Shown: positions 25,243 to 33,258 of the stretch, piece after piece
Numbering within the stretch: the first letter of the stretch is position 1
Layout of the letters: each line of letters begins with the position of its first letter
Source of the DNA: Bryobacterales bacterium
Lineage (GTDB): Bacteria; Acidobacteriota; Terriglobia; Bryobacterales; Bryobacteraceae
NCBI GenBank assembly: GCA_020847975.1
Contig: JADLBD010000179.1
Location: forward strand, 1-35,869
Length of the DNA: 35,869 nt
Direction of reading: 5' to 3'
Position numbers and translations under genes: made by a program
Notes under the pieces: model-generated
Databases searched by the model: none
What the model saw: the letters and a program-made list of their open reading frames with translations, nothing else
What the model was told of the DNA's origin: nothing

Positions 25243-25518
25243 ATGAACATGCTCCTCACCGCACTAAAGCTCCTACCGCTCGTATTGGCTGCCGTCAAAG
25301 CCGTTGAAGAAGCCATTCCGTTGCCGGGACAGGGGAAACACAAACTCGATCTCGTTCTCGACGTGATCAAATCCGCTTACGAGGCGAGCACCAGCCTCTC
25401 GAAGGAATTCTCCCTCGATAAGCTGATCACTCTTGTCGTGCCGATGATCAACCAGATTGTGGCGCTGCATAACGCGCTAGGTCTGTTCCAGAAACCCACT
25501 CAACCCAACAACGCATGA
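25243..25518 (+). CDS. Small hydrophobic phage protein
   Basis: A 91-aa protein. The N-terminal helix is strongly hydrophobic (MLLTALKLLPLVLAAVKAVE) and could be membrane-bound; the rest is helical (KLDLVLDVIKSAYEASTSLS, LITLVVPMINQIVALHNALG). A second ATG lies two codons downstream. It ends with an ATGA overlap to the next methyltransferase. A holin-like or membrane-associated role is possible, but only one clear membrane segment is present and no endolysin gene is near. Confidence 0.55.
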   Translation: MNMLLTALKLLPLVLAAVKAVEEAIPLPGQGKHKLDLVLDVIKSAYEASTSLSKEFSLDKLITLVVPMINQIVALHNALGLFQKPTQPNNA

Positions 25519-26771
25519 CGGACCTACAGGTGGTGCGCTGGCCGGTCGGGAAACTGATTCCCTACGCCCGGAACGCGCGCACGCATAGTGACGAACAGGT
25601 CGCCCAGGTCGCGGCGTCGATCGCCGAGTTCGGCTGGACGAACCCCATTCTTGCCGGCGGCGACGGGATCGTCATCGCCGGCCACGCCCGCCTGCTGGCC
25701 GCCCGCAAACTGCGCATGACCGAAGTCCCGGTCATCGTGCTGGACCATTTGACCGAAACACAACGGCGCGCTCTTGTTTTGGCTGACAACCGCTTGGCGG
25801 AAAACGCCGGATGGGATGAGGACATGTTGCGCGTCGAACTCGCCGCGCTCGATGAAGACGGTTTCGATCTTGAAGTCGTGGGGTTCACAGATGACGAACT
25901 GAAGGACTTACTTGCCGAGCCCGAACCTCAGCAGGCTTCCGGATTGACGGATGATGATGCAGCGCCGGAGACGCCGGAATTCGCCATCAGCGTCGTCGGC
26001 GACGTTTGGCTTCTCGGTGATCACCGGTTGCTGTGCGGCGATGCCACGCAGATCGACGCCGTGGAGAAGGTGCTTGCCGGAGGCCTCGCCGACATGGTGT
26101 TCACCGATCCGCCGTACAACGTCAACTACGGCGTAGCGATGAAGGATCGGCTCCGTGCGAAGAAACGGAAAATAGCCAACGACAACCTCGGGGACGGCTT
26201 CGAACAGTTCCTTCACGATGCTTGCGTGAACATTCTGACGGTGACGAAAGGCGCCATCTACATCTGCATGTCATCTTCGGAGCTGCACACGCTGCAGAAG
26301 GTGTTTCGGGAGGGTGGCGGACACTGGTCCACGTTCGTTGTCTGGGCCAAGAACACTTTCACCATCGGACGTTCTGACTACCAGCGGCAATACGAGCCGA
26401 TTCTCTACGGCTGGAAGGAAGGCACCGACCACTACTGGTGTGGCGCACGGGATCAGGGCGATGTGTGGTTCGTGAAGAAGCCGGTCTCGAACGACCTGCA
26501 TCCGACGATGAAGCCCGTCGAACTCGTTGAGCGCGCGATTCGCAACAGCAGCAAGGGCCGCGACACCGTGCTCGATCCCTTCGGCGGCTCGGGCTCGACG
26601 TTGATCGCGTGCGAGAAGGCCGGCCGCCAAGGGCGGCTCATCGAACTGGAGCCAAAGTATTGCGACGTAATCATTCGGCGCTGGCAGGAGTTCACCGGAA
26701 AGGAAGGAACGCTCGATGACGGCCGCAGCTTCAGCGACGTCGCCAGCGAACGAGGCCCGTCGGCTGCGTGA
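25515..26771 (+). CDS. ParB domain-DNA methyltransferase fusion (DPPY type)
   Basis: A 418-aa fusion. The N-terminal ParB-like domain (residues 1-110: IPYARNARTHSDEQVAQVAA, GHARLLAARKL, VLADNRLAENAGWDED) is closely similar to the one at 23118. The methyltransferase part has motif IV DPPYNVNYG (198-206), VKKPVSNDLHPTMKPVELV, motif I DPFGGSGST (from 354) and LIELEPKYCDVIIRRW. This is the beta-class order of N6-adenine enzymes. No restriction partner is adjacent. It is coupled by ATGA to the preceding gene, and its 3' end overlaps the next small gene by 56 bases. It probably protects phage DNA or regulates its packaging or replication. Confidence 0.9.
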   Translation: MTDLQVVRWPVGKLIPYARNARTHSDEQVAQVAASIAEFGWTNPILAGGDGIVIAGHARLLAARKLRMTEVPVIVLDHLTETQRRALVLADNRLAENAGWDEDMLRVELAALDEDGFDLEVVGFTDDELKDLLAEPEPQQASGLTDDDAAPETPEFAISVVGDVWLLGDHRLLCGDATQIDAVEKVLAGGLADMVFTDPPYNVNYGVAMKDRLRAKKRKIANDNLGDGFEQFLHDACVNILTVTKGAIYICMSSSELHTLQKVFREGGGHWSTFVVWAKNTFTIGRSDYQRQYEPILYGWKEGTDHYWCGARDQGDVWFVKKPVSNDLHPTMKPVELVERAIRNSSKGRDTVLDPFGGSGSTLIACEKAGRQGRLIELEPKYCDVIIRRWQEFTGKEGTLDDGRSFSDVASERGPSAA

Positions 26772-26928
26772 GATCGATCGCTGCCACGCGGAGATCGCGG
26801 AGCTCGAGGGCTTGTTGAGAAGTGGCCATCCGGACGTCGCCGGCCTGTGCCTAGCGCTGTCGGACTGGTCTGAGGAACTGCGAATACTCGAGGGGCAGGA
26901 ATGGAAGAACAACTCATCCGATACGTGA
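26716..26928 (+). CDS. Small phage protein, helical
   Basis: A 70-aa protein starting inside the 3' end of the methyltransferase gene and overlapping the next gene by 28 bases. It is one long amphipathic helix pair (RRLREIDRCHAEIAELEGLL, LCLALSDWSEELRILEGQ). Small overlapping helical proteins like this are common before phage terminase genes. No function is known. Confidence 0.6.
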   Translation: MTAAASATSPANEARRLREIDRCHAEIAELEGLLRSGHPDVAGLCLALSDWSEELRILEGQEWKNNSSDT

Positions 26929-27200
26929 TTCCGGCAACCGGGCTGGTCTCTGGTCTGATCGCGACGTACGTCAGCCTCCAAAATCGGGCGCTGTTGGCCG
27001 AAGTGCGCAAGGAGATCGCGGAACTGGAGAATCGCATCATCGCCCGTATTAATGGCACGTACGTGCGCGCGGGCGAATGCGGCCTTCGCGAACAACTGGT
27101 CCACGAGAGAATCGCCGCGATAGCTGACGACCTGAAGAACAAGAATGCCGCCGGTGGTTCAGGCCGGCGGCATGGTGAGGCAGGCGAGCCTACTGAGTGA
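26901..27200 (+). CDS. Single-span membrane protein with coiled coil
   Basis: A 99-aa protein. One N-terminal membrane segment (residues about 8-27, YVIPATGLVSGLIATYVSL) is followed by a coiled-coil-like helix (RALLAEVRKEIAELENRIIA) and a polar tail. A GGCAGGA ribosome binding site precedes the ATG. The form (short N-out helix, charged soluble tail) resembles holin- or spanin-associated proteins, but this is only suggestive. It converges with the DUF3489 gene, the ends overlapping by 11 bases. Confidence 0.55.
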   Translation: MEEQLIRYVIPATGLVSGLIATYVSLQNRALLAEVRKEIAELENRIIARINGTYVRAGECGLREQLVHERIAAIADDLKNKNAAGGSGRRHGEAGEPTE

Positions 27201-27741
27201 TGCGATATCCGCGGTTGCCATTTTCGGCTTTGAAGGACTCGACCTTGAGGCCCATCTTCTTGGTAAGCGCTCCGCTGATGAAACCGCGCACGCTGTGGGC
27301 CTGCCAGTCGGTGGCGGCCATGATGTCCTTGAGCGACGCGCCTTCCGGGCGCCTCAGCAGGTCGATGACGATAGCCTTCTTACTGCCCTCGCGCGCCGTG
27401 AGCGTTGCGTCCTCCGCCTTGGCCGCCTTCCTCGATCGTTTGCCCTTCGGCGCAACGTCGGCGGCCTGTGGCGCGGCGGGGGCGTCGAGTCGTTGGATGG
27501 CCTTCCAGACCCGGGCCACTGCCGTCTTTCGGTCCGTGAACTTCTTGATCGTTTTCAGCTCGTCGAAGGGCGCCACTCCGGCGAAGCTGTTCCAGATCTG
27601 GAGCAGGCGGTCGCCGGGCCAGGCGGCGGCGAGCTTGGCAAGCTCCTTTTCAGTGGCGAAGTGCTCTTGGCCCTCAGGAACCCGCGCCGCGGCAGGAAAG
27701 GCCGTGATGTTGTTGTCGGTATCGATGGCAAACAGTCTCAT
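27190..27741 (-). CDS. DUF3489 family protein
   Basis: A 183-aa protein. The C-terminal ~70 residues are the DUF3489 HTH-like domain: KKAIVIDLLRRPEGASLKDI, MAATDWQAHSVRGFISGALT, KKMGLKVESFKAENGNRGYR. The N-terminal half (DTDNNITAFPAAARVP, ELAKLAAAWPGDRLLQIWNS, FAGVAPFDELKTIKKFTDRK) is the usual companion segment, joined by a basic Ala/Lys linker. A strong AAGGAG ribosome binding site precedes the ATG. DUF3489 proteins occur mostly in mobile elements and often accompany DUF2924/recombinase genes. A DNA-binding regulator role is likely. It is transcribed against the surrounding late genes together with the gene at 27760, as expected for a separately expressed cargo or regulator pair. Confidence 0.8.
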   Translation of the reverse strand: MRLFAIDTDNNITAFPAAARVPEGQEHFATEKELAKLAAAWPGDRLLQIWNSFAGVAPFDELKTIKKFTDRKTAVARVWKAIQRLDAPAAPQAADVAPKGKRSRKAAKAEDATLTAREGSKKAIVIDLLRRPEGASLKDIMAATDWQAHSVRGFISGALTKKMGLKVESFKAENGNRGYRITQ

Positions 27742-27759
27742 GGTTCGGTTTCTCCTTAG

Positions 27760-28005
27760 TCAGAACTTCAGGCCGGCGATCTTCCCGTCGGCGGTTAGCT
27801 GCAGGTCCTTGTAGTACCCGCTCGCCAAACGCGCATACCCAAACGGCGTTGAGATTTCGTGGCGGGCGGCGATGCGGCTTAACTTCAGCCGGTGCGTGCC
27901 GTTGTCGAACTCCTTCTTCAGGTGGCCCCAGCGGTCGAGCTTCCAGCCGTTCCGTGTGGCCCAGGCGATCAGTTCGTCGCGGGTGATCATGGCGAACCCA
28001 TTCAT
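27760..28005 (-). CDS. Small protein paired with DUF3489
   Basis: An 81-aa protein (start at 28005 chosen from a GGTGG ribosome binding site; 27990 is an alternative). It carries LIAWATRNGWKLDRWGHLKK, then RLKLSRIAARHEISTPFGYA, and the end YKDLQLTADGKIAGLKF. It is basic and looks like a compact nucleic-acid-binding fold. It lies 18 bases upstream of the DUF3489 start on the same strand, so the two form a small operon. The gap 28006-28061 must hold divergent promoters for this pair and the terminase operon. Confidence 0.6.
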   Translation of the reverse strand: MNGFAMITRDELIAWATRNGWKLDRWGHLKKEFDNGTHRLKLSRIAARHEISTPFGYARLASGYYKDLQLTADGKIAGLKF

Positions 28006-28061
28006 CACTTCGATCCACCCGAATAGCAAGGTCGAAGTTCGACTTCCGGAAAGAAAGATCG

Positions 28062-28577
28062 ATGGCACTCGTTAGCCAGCGCGCTTATGCCAAGCACCGG
28101 GGCGTCAGCCTCGCCGCCGTGCAGAAGGCGATCAAGGCGGGACGGATTCGCACAGCCGCGGATGGAAAGATCGATGTGGCGCAGGCCGATGCGGATTGGG
28201 AGCGGAACACCGGACCGCGCCAACAGGCGGGCAAGGCCGCTTCATCGGTTCCGCCTCCGAAGCCGGCACCCGCTCCGGCGGCGGAGCCCATGGCCGGGGG
28301 GCTCGATTATGCGCGCGCCCGCGCCGTGCGGGAGAACTACATGGCGCGGCTGGCCAAGATCGACTTCGAGGAGAGGTCGGGCAAGCTGGTCAGCCGCGAT
28401 GAAGTGCAGGTGGCTGCGTTCAATAAGTTCCGCACGTTTCGAGACGGCATGCTGAACATCCCGGATCGCGTCTCGGCGTTGCTTGCCGCCGAGTCGGATG
28501 CATCCAAGGTTCACGGCTCACTGACTACGGAGATTCGCAAGGCGCTGTTGGAGTTTGCCGATGCCGCAAACAGTTGA
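28062..28577 (+). CDS. Terminase small subunit
   Basis: A 171-aa DNA-packaging protein of the lambda Nu1 type. The N-terminal winged HTH (ALVSQRAYAKHRGVSLAAVQ, KAIKAGRIRTAADGKIDV) would recognise the phage packaging site. A Pro/Ala linker (about 55-78) and a helical oligomerisation part follow (ARAVRENYMARLAKIDFEER, SGKLVSRDEVQVAAFNKFRT). It starts the late operon, with GGAAAGAAAG before the ATG, and overlaps the large subunit by 17 bases. The position directly before a GpA-type gene fits the family. Confidence 0.85.
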   Translation: MALVSQRAYAKHRGVSLAAVQKAIKAGRIRTAADGKIDVAQADADWERNTGPRQQAGKAASSVPPPKPAPAPAAEPMAGGLDYARARAVRENYMARLAKIDFEERSGKLVSRDEVQVAAFNKFRTFRDGMLNIPDRVSALLAAESDASKVHGSLTTEIRKALLEFADAANS

Positions 28578-30459
28578 CCAGATCTACGGCTCGGCGGCCG
28601 CGGCTGGAGCGCGGCCCGATCCACTGCTCACTATCTCGGAGTGGGCGGATCAGTATCGCGTACTCTCTACGCGCGCATCCGCCGAACCCGGACCCTGGCG
28701 CACGGACCGCACGCCGTACCTGCGCGAAATCATGGACTGCCTGTCGCCATCGTCGTCGCTGGAGCGCGTGGTCTTCATGAAAGGCGCGCAGGTGGGTGCC
28801 ACCGAGTGCGGCAACAACTGGATCGGCTTCGTGATCCACCAGGCGCCAGGGCCCATGATGGCCGTGCAGCCCACGGTTGAGATGGCCAAGCGCAACTCGA
28901 AACAGCGCATCGATCCGCTGATCGAGGAATCGGAGGTCCTGCGCAAGTTAGTTCGCGATCCGCGATCGCGCGACTCGGGTAATACCGTTCTCGCGAAGGA
29001 GTTCGCTGGCGGCGTGCTGGTGATGACCGGCGCGAACTCGGCGGTGGGCCTGCGGTCGATGGCGGCGAGATATCTGTTCCTGGATGAGGTGGACGGGTAT
29101 CCGGGCGATGTGGACGGTGAAGGTGATCCGGTCAACCTGGCCCTGGCCCGCACGCGCACGTTCGCGCGACGCAAGGTTTTTGTAGTCTCGACGCCGAAGG
29201 TCACGGGTCTGAGCCGGATCGAGGCCACATTCGAAGAGAGCGACCAGCGCCGCTACTGGGTGCCGTGCCCGCAGTGCGGTGAATTCCAGACGCTCAAATT
29301 CGCACAGGTCACGTGGCCCAAGAACAAACCGAAAGAGGCGGTGTACATCTGCGAGCACTGCGCGGCGCGGATCGAGAACCACGAAAAGCATTCAATGCTG
29401 ACGCGCGGCGAGTGGCGGCCCAGCGCGGTGGGCGATGGTCGCACGGCCGGCTTCCACCTGTCGAGTCTGTACAGCCCAGTCGGTTGGTTCAGTTGGGCGG
29501 ACGCGGCCAAGGCGTTCGACCAGGCGCAGAAGAATCCGTCGCTGTTGCAGGTGTTCGTGAACACGGTCCTCGGCGAGACGTGGGCGCAGATGGGAGACGC
29601 TCCTGACTGGCAGCGAATCTATGACCGTCGCGAACAGTACAAGCTCGGCATCGTGCCGGCGGGCGGGTTCTTTCTCACGGCGGGCGCGGACGTCCAGCGG
29701 GACCGCATCGAGGTGCAGATCGTCGCCTGGGGGCGAGGCCGGGAGAGCTGGCTCGTCGATCACGTCGTCATCGACGGCGACACATCGCGCCCGGATGTCT
29801 GGCTTCGACTGACGGAGTTGCTCAACACCACGTACCCGCATGCTTCCGGACCGCGGCTCGGGATCGTGCGCATGGCTGTTGACTCCGGTTGGGCGACGCA
29901 GGAGGTTTACAGTTGGGCGCGCCAGCAGGGACCGGGACGGGTGCTCGTCATCAAGGGTTATGAGAGCGGGTCTGCTCCCATCGGGCAACCGGCGGCTGTC
30001 GAAGTGACGGTCGAAGGCAAGAAGATCAAGCGCGGCGTGAAGGTGTGGCCGGTCGCGACCGGCATGCTCAAGAGCGAATTTTACGGATGGTTGAAGCTGG
30101 AGCGCCCCACCGAGGAAAGTGGCGAACCGTTCCCGCCGGGCTATTGCCACTTTCCGCAGATGCCGGAGGAGTTCTTCAAGCAGCTCACCGCCGAGCAGCT
30201 CGTGACCAAGGTGGTGAAGGGCTACCGCCATCCGGAGTGGGTGAAGACGCGCGAGCGGAATGAGGCGCTCGACACGCGCATCTACGGCCAGGCCGCGGCC
30301 GCGCAGTATGGGATCGATCGCTTCACCGAGCGCCACTGGAAGGCTCTCGAAGATCAGGTTGGCCGGGCCGCGATTGAGGAAGAACCGGAGCCCGCAACTC
30401 GGAAGGAACGCGCCACGCCCGTTCGCCGCGTGATTCGTTCCCGCTTTCTGGATCGTTGA
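28561..30459 (+). CDS. Terminase large subunit (GpA family)
   Basis: A 632-aa packaging motor and nuclease of the lambda gpA family. The ATPase domain has a deviant Walker A (VFMKGAQVGATE, K74) and Walker B YLFLDEVDGYPG (D175-E176), with a coupling segment VFVVSTPKVTGLSRIEATFE. A zinc-ribbon-like insert carries CPQCGEF and CEHCAARI. The C-terminal nuclease has LTAGADVQRDRIEVQIVAWG and RMAVDSGWATQEVYSWARQ, then a basic tail. The start at 28561 (not the TTG six bases before) follows a GGAG at good spacing. Length and motif order are normal. It cuts concatemers and drives DNA into the procapsid through the portal encoded at 30671. Confidence 0.95.
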   Translation: MPQTVDQIYGSAAAAGARPDPLLTISEWADQYRVLSTRASAEPGPWRTDRTPYLREIMDCLSPSSSLERVVFMKGAQVGATECGNNWIGFVIHQAPGPMMAVQPTVEMAKRNSKQRIDPLIEESEVLRKLVRDPRSRDSGNTVLAKEFAGGVLVMTGANSAVGLRSMAARYLFLDEVDGYPGDVDGEGDPVNLALARTRTFARRKVFVVSTPKVTGLSRIEATFEESDQRRYWVPCPQCGEFQTLKFAQVTWPKNKPKEAVYICEHCAARIENHEKHSMLTRGEWRPSAVGDGRTAGFHLSSLYSPVGWFSWADAAKAFDQAQKNPSLLQVFVNTVLGETWAQMGDAPDWQRIYDRREQYKLGIVPAGGFFLTAGADVQRDRIEVQIVAWGRGRESWLVDHVVIDGDTSRPDVWLRLTELLNTTYPHASGPRLGIVRMAVDSGWATQEVYSWARQQGPGRVLVIKGYESGSAPIGQPAAVEVTVEGKKIKRGVKVWPVATGMLKSEFYGWLKLERPTEESGEPFPPGYCHFPQMPEEFFKQLTAEQLVTKVVKGYRHPEWVKTRERNEALDTRIYGQAAAAQYGIDRFTERHWKALEDQVGRAAIEEEPEPATRKERATPVRRVIRSRFLDR

Positions 30460-30461
30460 CC

Positions 30462-30665
30462 ATGTACACCGAACAGCAACTACAGGCGCTCCGCGATGCG
30501 CTCGCCAACGGAGTGCGCCGGGTCCGGTTCGGCGACCGGGAGATCGAGTACAGGACGATTGACGAACTGAAGCAGGCAATCGCGGCCGCCGAAGCCGACA
30601 TCGCCAAGAGTAGCGGCGTCCCGATCGCGCGGCAGATTCGCGTGTCCACCGAGAAAGGATTCTGA
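30462..30665 (+). CDS. gpW-like head-tail joining protein
   Basis: A 67-aa protein starting two bases after the terminase stop. MYTEQQLQALRDALANGVRR, then FGDREIEYRTIDELKQAIAA, matches the helix-hairpin-helix layout of lambda gpW, which binds the portal ring after packaging and joins head to tail. The position between terminase and portal is the lambda order. The short basic tail is family-typical. Confidence 0.85.
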   Translation: MYTEQQLQALRDALANGVRRVRFGDREIEYRTIDELKQAIAAAEADIAKSSGVPIARQIRVSTEKGF

Positions 30666-30670
30666 GCACA

Positions 30671-32113
30671 GTGGGACTCTGGAATCGAGTTCGGGCCTGG
30701 CTGCCCGGAATGCGGGCTGGCGCTGATTACGAAGCCGCGGCGAACACGCGGCGCACCACCGGATGGTCGCCGGTGATGAGCGACATCAACACGCTCGTCT
30801 TCCGCAACGCCGACACGCTGCGGTCACGTTCGCGCGACATGGTGCGGCGCAACCCGTGGGCGACCAACGCGCTCGATGCCTTCGTGGGCAACTGCATCGG
30901 CACCGGCATCAAGCCGCAGTCTCTTCATCCGGATGCAGCCGTCAAAGAGCAGATCCAGGCGCTGTGGCTCCGATGGACTGACGAAGCGGATGCCACCGGG
31001 CTCACCGATCTCTATGGACTCCAGGCGCTCGCGTGCCGGTCGGTCATGGAGGCCGGCGAGTGTTTTATCCGACTGCGGCCGAGGCTTCCGAAGGACGGAT
31101 TTTCAGTACCACTGCAACTGCAGTTGCTCGAAGCAGAACATCTGCCGACGAACGAAACGCGGAAGCTCGAAAACGGCAACTACATCCGGGCCGGCATCGA
31201 GTTCAACGGGGTTGGGAGACGCGTTGCCTATCATCTTTATAGAGAGCATCCCGGCGATGCTCTCAACCCGGTCGCCTCCACTGAGCTCGTGCGAGTGCCC
31301 GCCGAGTCGGTTCTGCACCTCTTCCGTCCCGTTCGTCCCGGTCAGCTCCGTGGCCAGCCCTGGCTTACACAGGTGGTGGTCAAGTTGTATGAGCTCGATC
31401 AGTACGACGACGCTGAGCTTGTTCGCAAGAAGACGGCTGCGATGTTTGCGGGGTTCGTCACGAAGAACGCGCCCGAGGATTCGCTGCTCGGTGAACAGAA
31501 TCCGGATGCGACTGGCGCCGCGCTGGCTGGCCTCGAACCCGGCACGTTGCAGGTCTTACTGCCCGGCGAAGACGTCACGTTCTCGACGCCTGCAGACGTC
31601 GGCGCGACGTACGAGACGTTCATGCGCGTGCAGTTGCGCTCGATTGCCGCCGGTATGGGTATCACATATGAGCAGTTGACTGGCGATCTGACGGGCGTCA
31701 ACTACTCCTCGATCCGCGCGGGCCTGCTGGAGTTTCGCCGTCGTTGCGAGCAGATCCAGCACCAGGTGCTCGTGTTTCAGATGTGCCGCCCCATCTGGCG
31801 GGCCTGGATCAATGCGGCGGTACTCGCGGGAGCGCTGCCCGCCGGCGACGGCAACTACGACGTTAAGTGGATTCCTCCCGGATTCGCATGGGTCGATCCG
31901 CTGAAGGACATCAAGGCGCAGACCATGGCCGTGCGCGCGGGATTCAAGAGCCGGGCGGAGGTTGTGTCCGAACAGGGCTACGACGCCGAGGAGATCGACC
32001 GCGAGATTGCCGCCGACAATGCACGCGCGGACGAACTCGGGCTGGAATACGACTCCGATCCACGAAAGGAAACCAATGACGCCTCTGCCTCATCTGGCGA
32101 CGCGAATCTTTGA
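30671..32113 (+). CDS. Portal protein (lambda gpB family)
   Basis: A 480-aa portal protein with a GTG start and AAAGGA upstream. It has the lambda portal signature: SDINTLVFRNADTLRSRSRD, MVRRNPWATNALDAFVGNCI, GTGIKPQ, the ALACRSVMEAGECFIRLRPR segment, HLFRPVRPGQLRGQPWLTQV, and EQLTGDLTGVNYSSIRAGLL in the C-terminal half, ending in a polar tail. The dodecameric ring forms the DNA entry channel at one capsid vertex. Its last 38 bases overlap the protease gene start. Confidence 0.95.
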   Translation: MGLWNRVRAWLPGMRAGADYEAAANTRRTTGWSPVMSDINTLVFRNADTLRSRSRDMVRRNPWATNALDAFVGNCIGTGIKPQSLHPDAAVKEQIQALWLRWTDEADATGLTDLYGLQALACRSVMEAGECFIRLRPRLPKDGFSVPLQLQLLEAEHLPTNETRKLENGNYIRAGIEFNGVGRRVAYHLYREHPGDALNPVASTELVRVPAESVLHLFRPVRPGQLRGQPWLTQVVVKLYELDQYDDAELVRKKTAAMFAGFVTKNAPEDSLLGEQNPDATGAALAGLEPGTLQVLLPGEDVTFSTPADVGATYETFMRVQLRSIAAGMGITYEQLTGDLTGVNYSSIRAGLLEFRRRCEQIQHQVLVFQMCRPIWRAWINAAVLAGALPAGDGNYDVKWIPPGFAWVDPLKDIKAQTMAVRAGFKSRAEVVSEQGYDAEEIDREIAADNARADELGLEYDSDPRKETNDASASSGDANL

Positions 32114-33257
32114 TACGCCACTGCTGATCGCGCCGCAGAAGCTCGAAGTGATTCTCGCCGTGCTTGCGCCACGGATCGGTATCGAGATTCCCGCACCGGC
32201 GGCTGCTATTCCGCCGACGCAAGCCGCCCGGAAGGCTTTCGAAGTAACGCAGGACGGAATCGCCATCGTTCCCATTGAGGGGACCCTCGTGCATAAGGCC
32301 TACGGCCTCGATGCCGCGTCGGGCATGCGATCCTACGTCGACCTCCAGAACGAGATCGAGGACGCTGCGACCGATCCGGCGATCAAGGGCATCCTGCTCG
32401 ATGTCGATTCGCTTGGTGGTGAAGTCGCCGGCATCTTCGAACTCGCCGATGTGGTCTATGAGGCGCGGCAGGCCAAGCCGATCTTCGCCGTGGCCAACGC
32501 GAACGCGTTCAGCGGCGCCTATCTGTTGGCTTCCGGGGCACAACGTGTTTACGCCGGGCAATCCTCCGGACTCGGCAGCATCGGCGTCATCGTCACGCAT
32601 CTGGATGTCAGCGCCAACGACGAACAGCGCGGCTTCAAGTACACCATCCTGCACGCCGGCGCCCGCAAGGCCGACTTCAACCCTCACGTGCCGCTCACTG
32701 AGGAAGCCCGCGCCACGATCGAGGCCGAGCTGAACCGCACGTACGGAATGCTCGTAAAAGCCGTCGCAAGGAACCGCGCATTATCTGAAACCGCGATCCG
32801 CGAGACCGACGCTGCGCGCTACTTCGGCGATGAAGCGATCCCTGCTGGTCTCGCAGACCGCATGGGAACGAAAGCCAGCGCTCTTTTCGACCTGCGCCAG
32901 GCTGTGGCGCGACCCAGCAAATCGATTCAACGAGGAGGCAAGAAAGCCATGAGTGAAGAGACCATCGACATCGAAGCGATCCGCGCCGAGGCCCGCAGTC
33001 AAGGCTACGCCGAGGCCCGCGAGATTGTCGAATTGTGCGTGCTCGCGGGTATGCCGGGCAGGGCTGCCGGACTGCTCGCCAACAATGCCAGCGCGGCTGA
33101 TGCGCGGCAACATCTGATGGAGGCTCGCGCCACCGAGGATGCGGCGGAAATCCGCTCGCACGTCATGCCCGACACCGGCACCAACGCAAAAGCGAATCCC
33201 GCGGAGAGTCCGGTGATGAAGGCTGTCGAGCGGCTCGCCCGGAAAGGAGTGAACTGA
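32076..33257 (+). CDS. S49 family head maturation protease (lambda gpC-like)
   Basis: A 393-aa prohead protease of the SppA/ClpP fold. The start at 32076 follows GAAAGGA and gives a normal family N-terminus. The protease core (about 55-290) includes GIAIVPIEGTLVHK, the LLDVDSLGGEVAGIFELAD segment, nucleophile S146 in NANAFSGAYLLASG, GSIGVIVTHLD, and the Lys segment ILHAGARKADFNP (K198, likely general base). The C-terminal ~100 residues form a separate helical scaffold-like domain that can also be made from the internal start at 32949. It would process procapsid proteins before packaging. It lies between portal and decoration genes, as in lambda. Confidence 0.92.
   Translation: MTPLPHLATRIFDTPLLIAPQKLEVILAVLAPRIGIEIPAPAAAIPPTQAARKAFEVTQDGIAIVPIEGTLVHKAYGLDAASGMRSYVDLQNEIEDAATDPAIKGILLDVDSLGGEVAGIFELADVVYEARQAKPIFAVANANAFSGAYLLASGAQRVYAGQSSGLGSIGVIVTHLDVSANDEQRGFKYTILHAGARKADFNPHVPLTEEARATIEAELNRTYGMLVKAVARNRALSETAIRETDAARYFGDEAIPAGLADRMGTKASALFDLRQAVARPSKSIQRGGKKAMSEETIDIEAIRAEARSQGYAEAREIVELCVLAGMPGRAAGLLANNASAADARQHLMEARATEDAAEIRSHVMPDTGTNAKANPAESPVMKAVERLARKGVN
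32949..33257 (+). CDS. Nested scaffold (lambda Nu3-like), internal start
   Basis: Within the protease gene an AGGAGG (32933-32938) lies ten bases before an in-frame ATG at 32949. It would yield a 102-aa product equal to the C-terminal domain (EETIDIEAIRAEARSQGYAE, LCVLAGMPGRAAGLLANNAS, SPVMKAVERLARKG). Lambda makes its scaffold Nu3 in exactly this way from the C gene, and the domain here is helical and Ala-rich like scaffolds. The start is well supported by sequence; the product itself is inferred. Confidence 0.7.
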   Translation: MSEETIDIEAIRAEARSQGYAEAREIVELCVLAGMPGRAAGLLANNASAADARQHLMEARATEDAAEIRSHVMPDTGTNAKANPAESPVMKAVERLARKGVN

Positions 33258-33258
33258 G

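Noticed and set aside
21562..26771. Complete restriction-modification system
   Set aside because: Only methyltransferases are present; none of the small neighbours shows an endonuclease motif.
29392..30669. 425-codon open frame on the minus strand
   Set aside because: Antisense to the terminase large subunit; a shadow frame.
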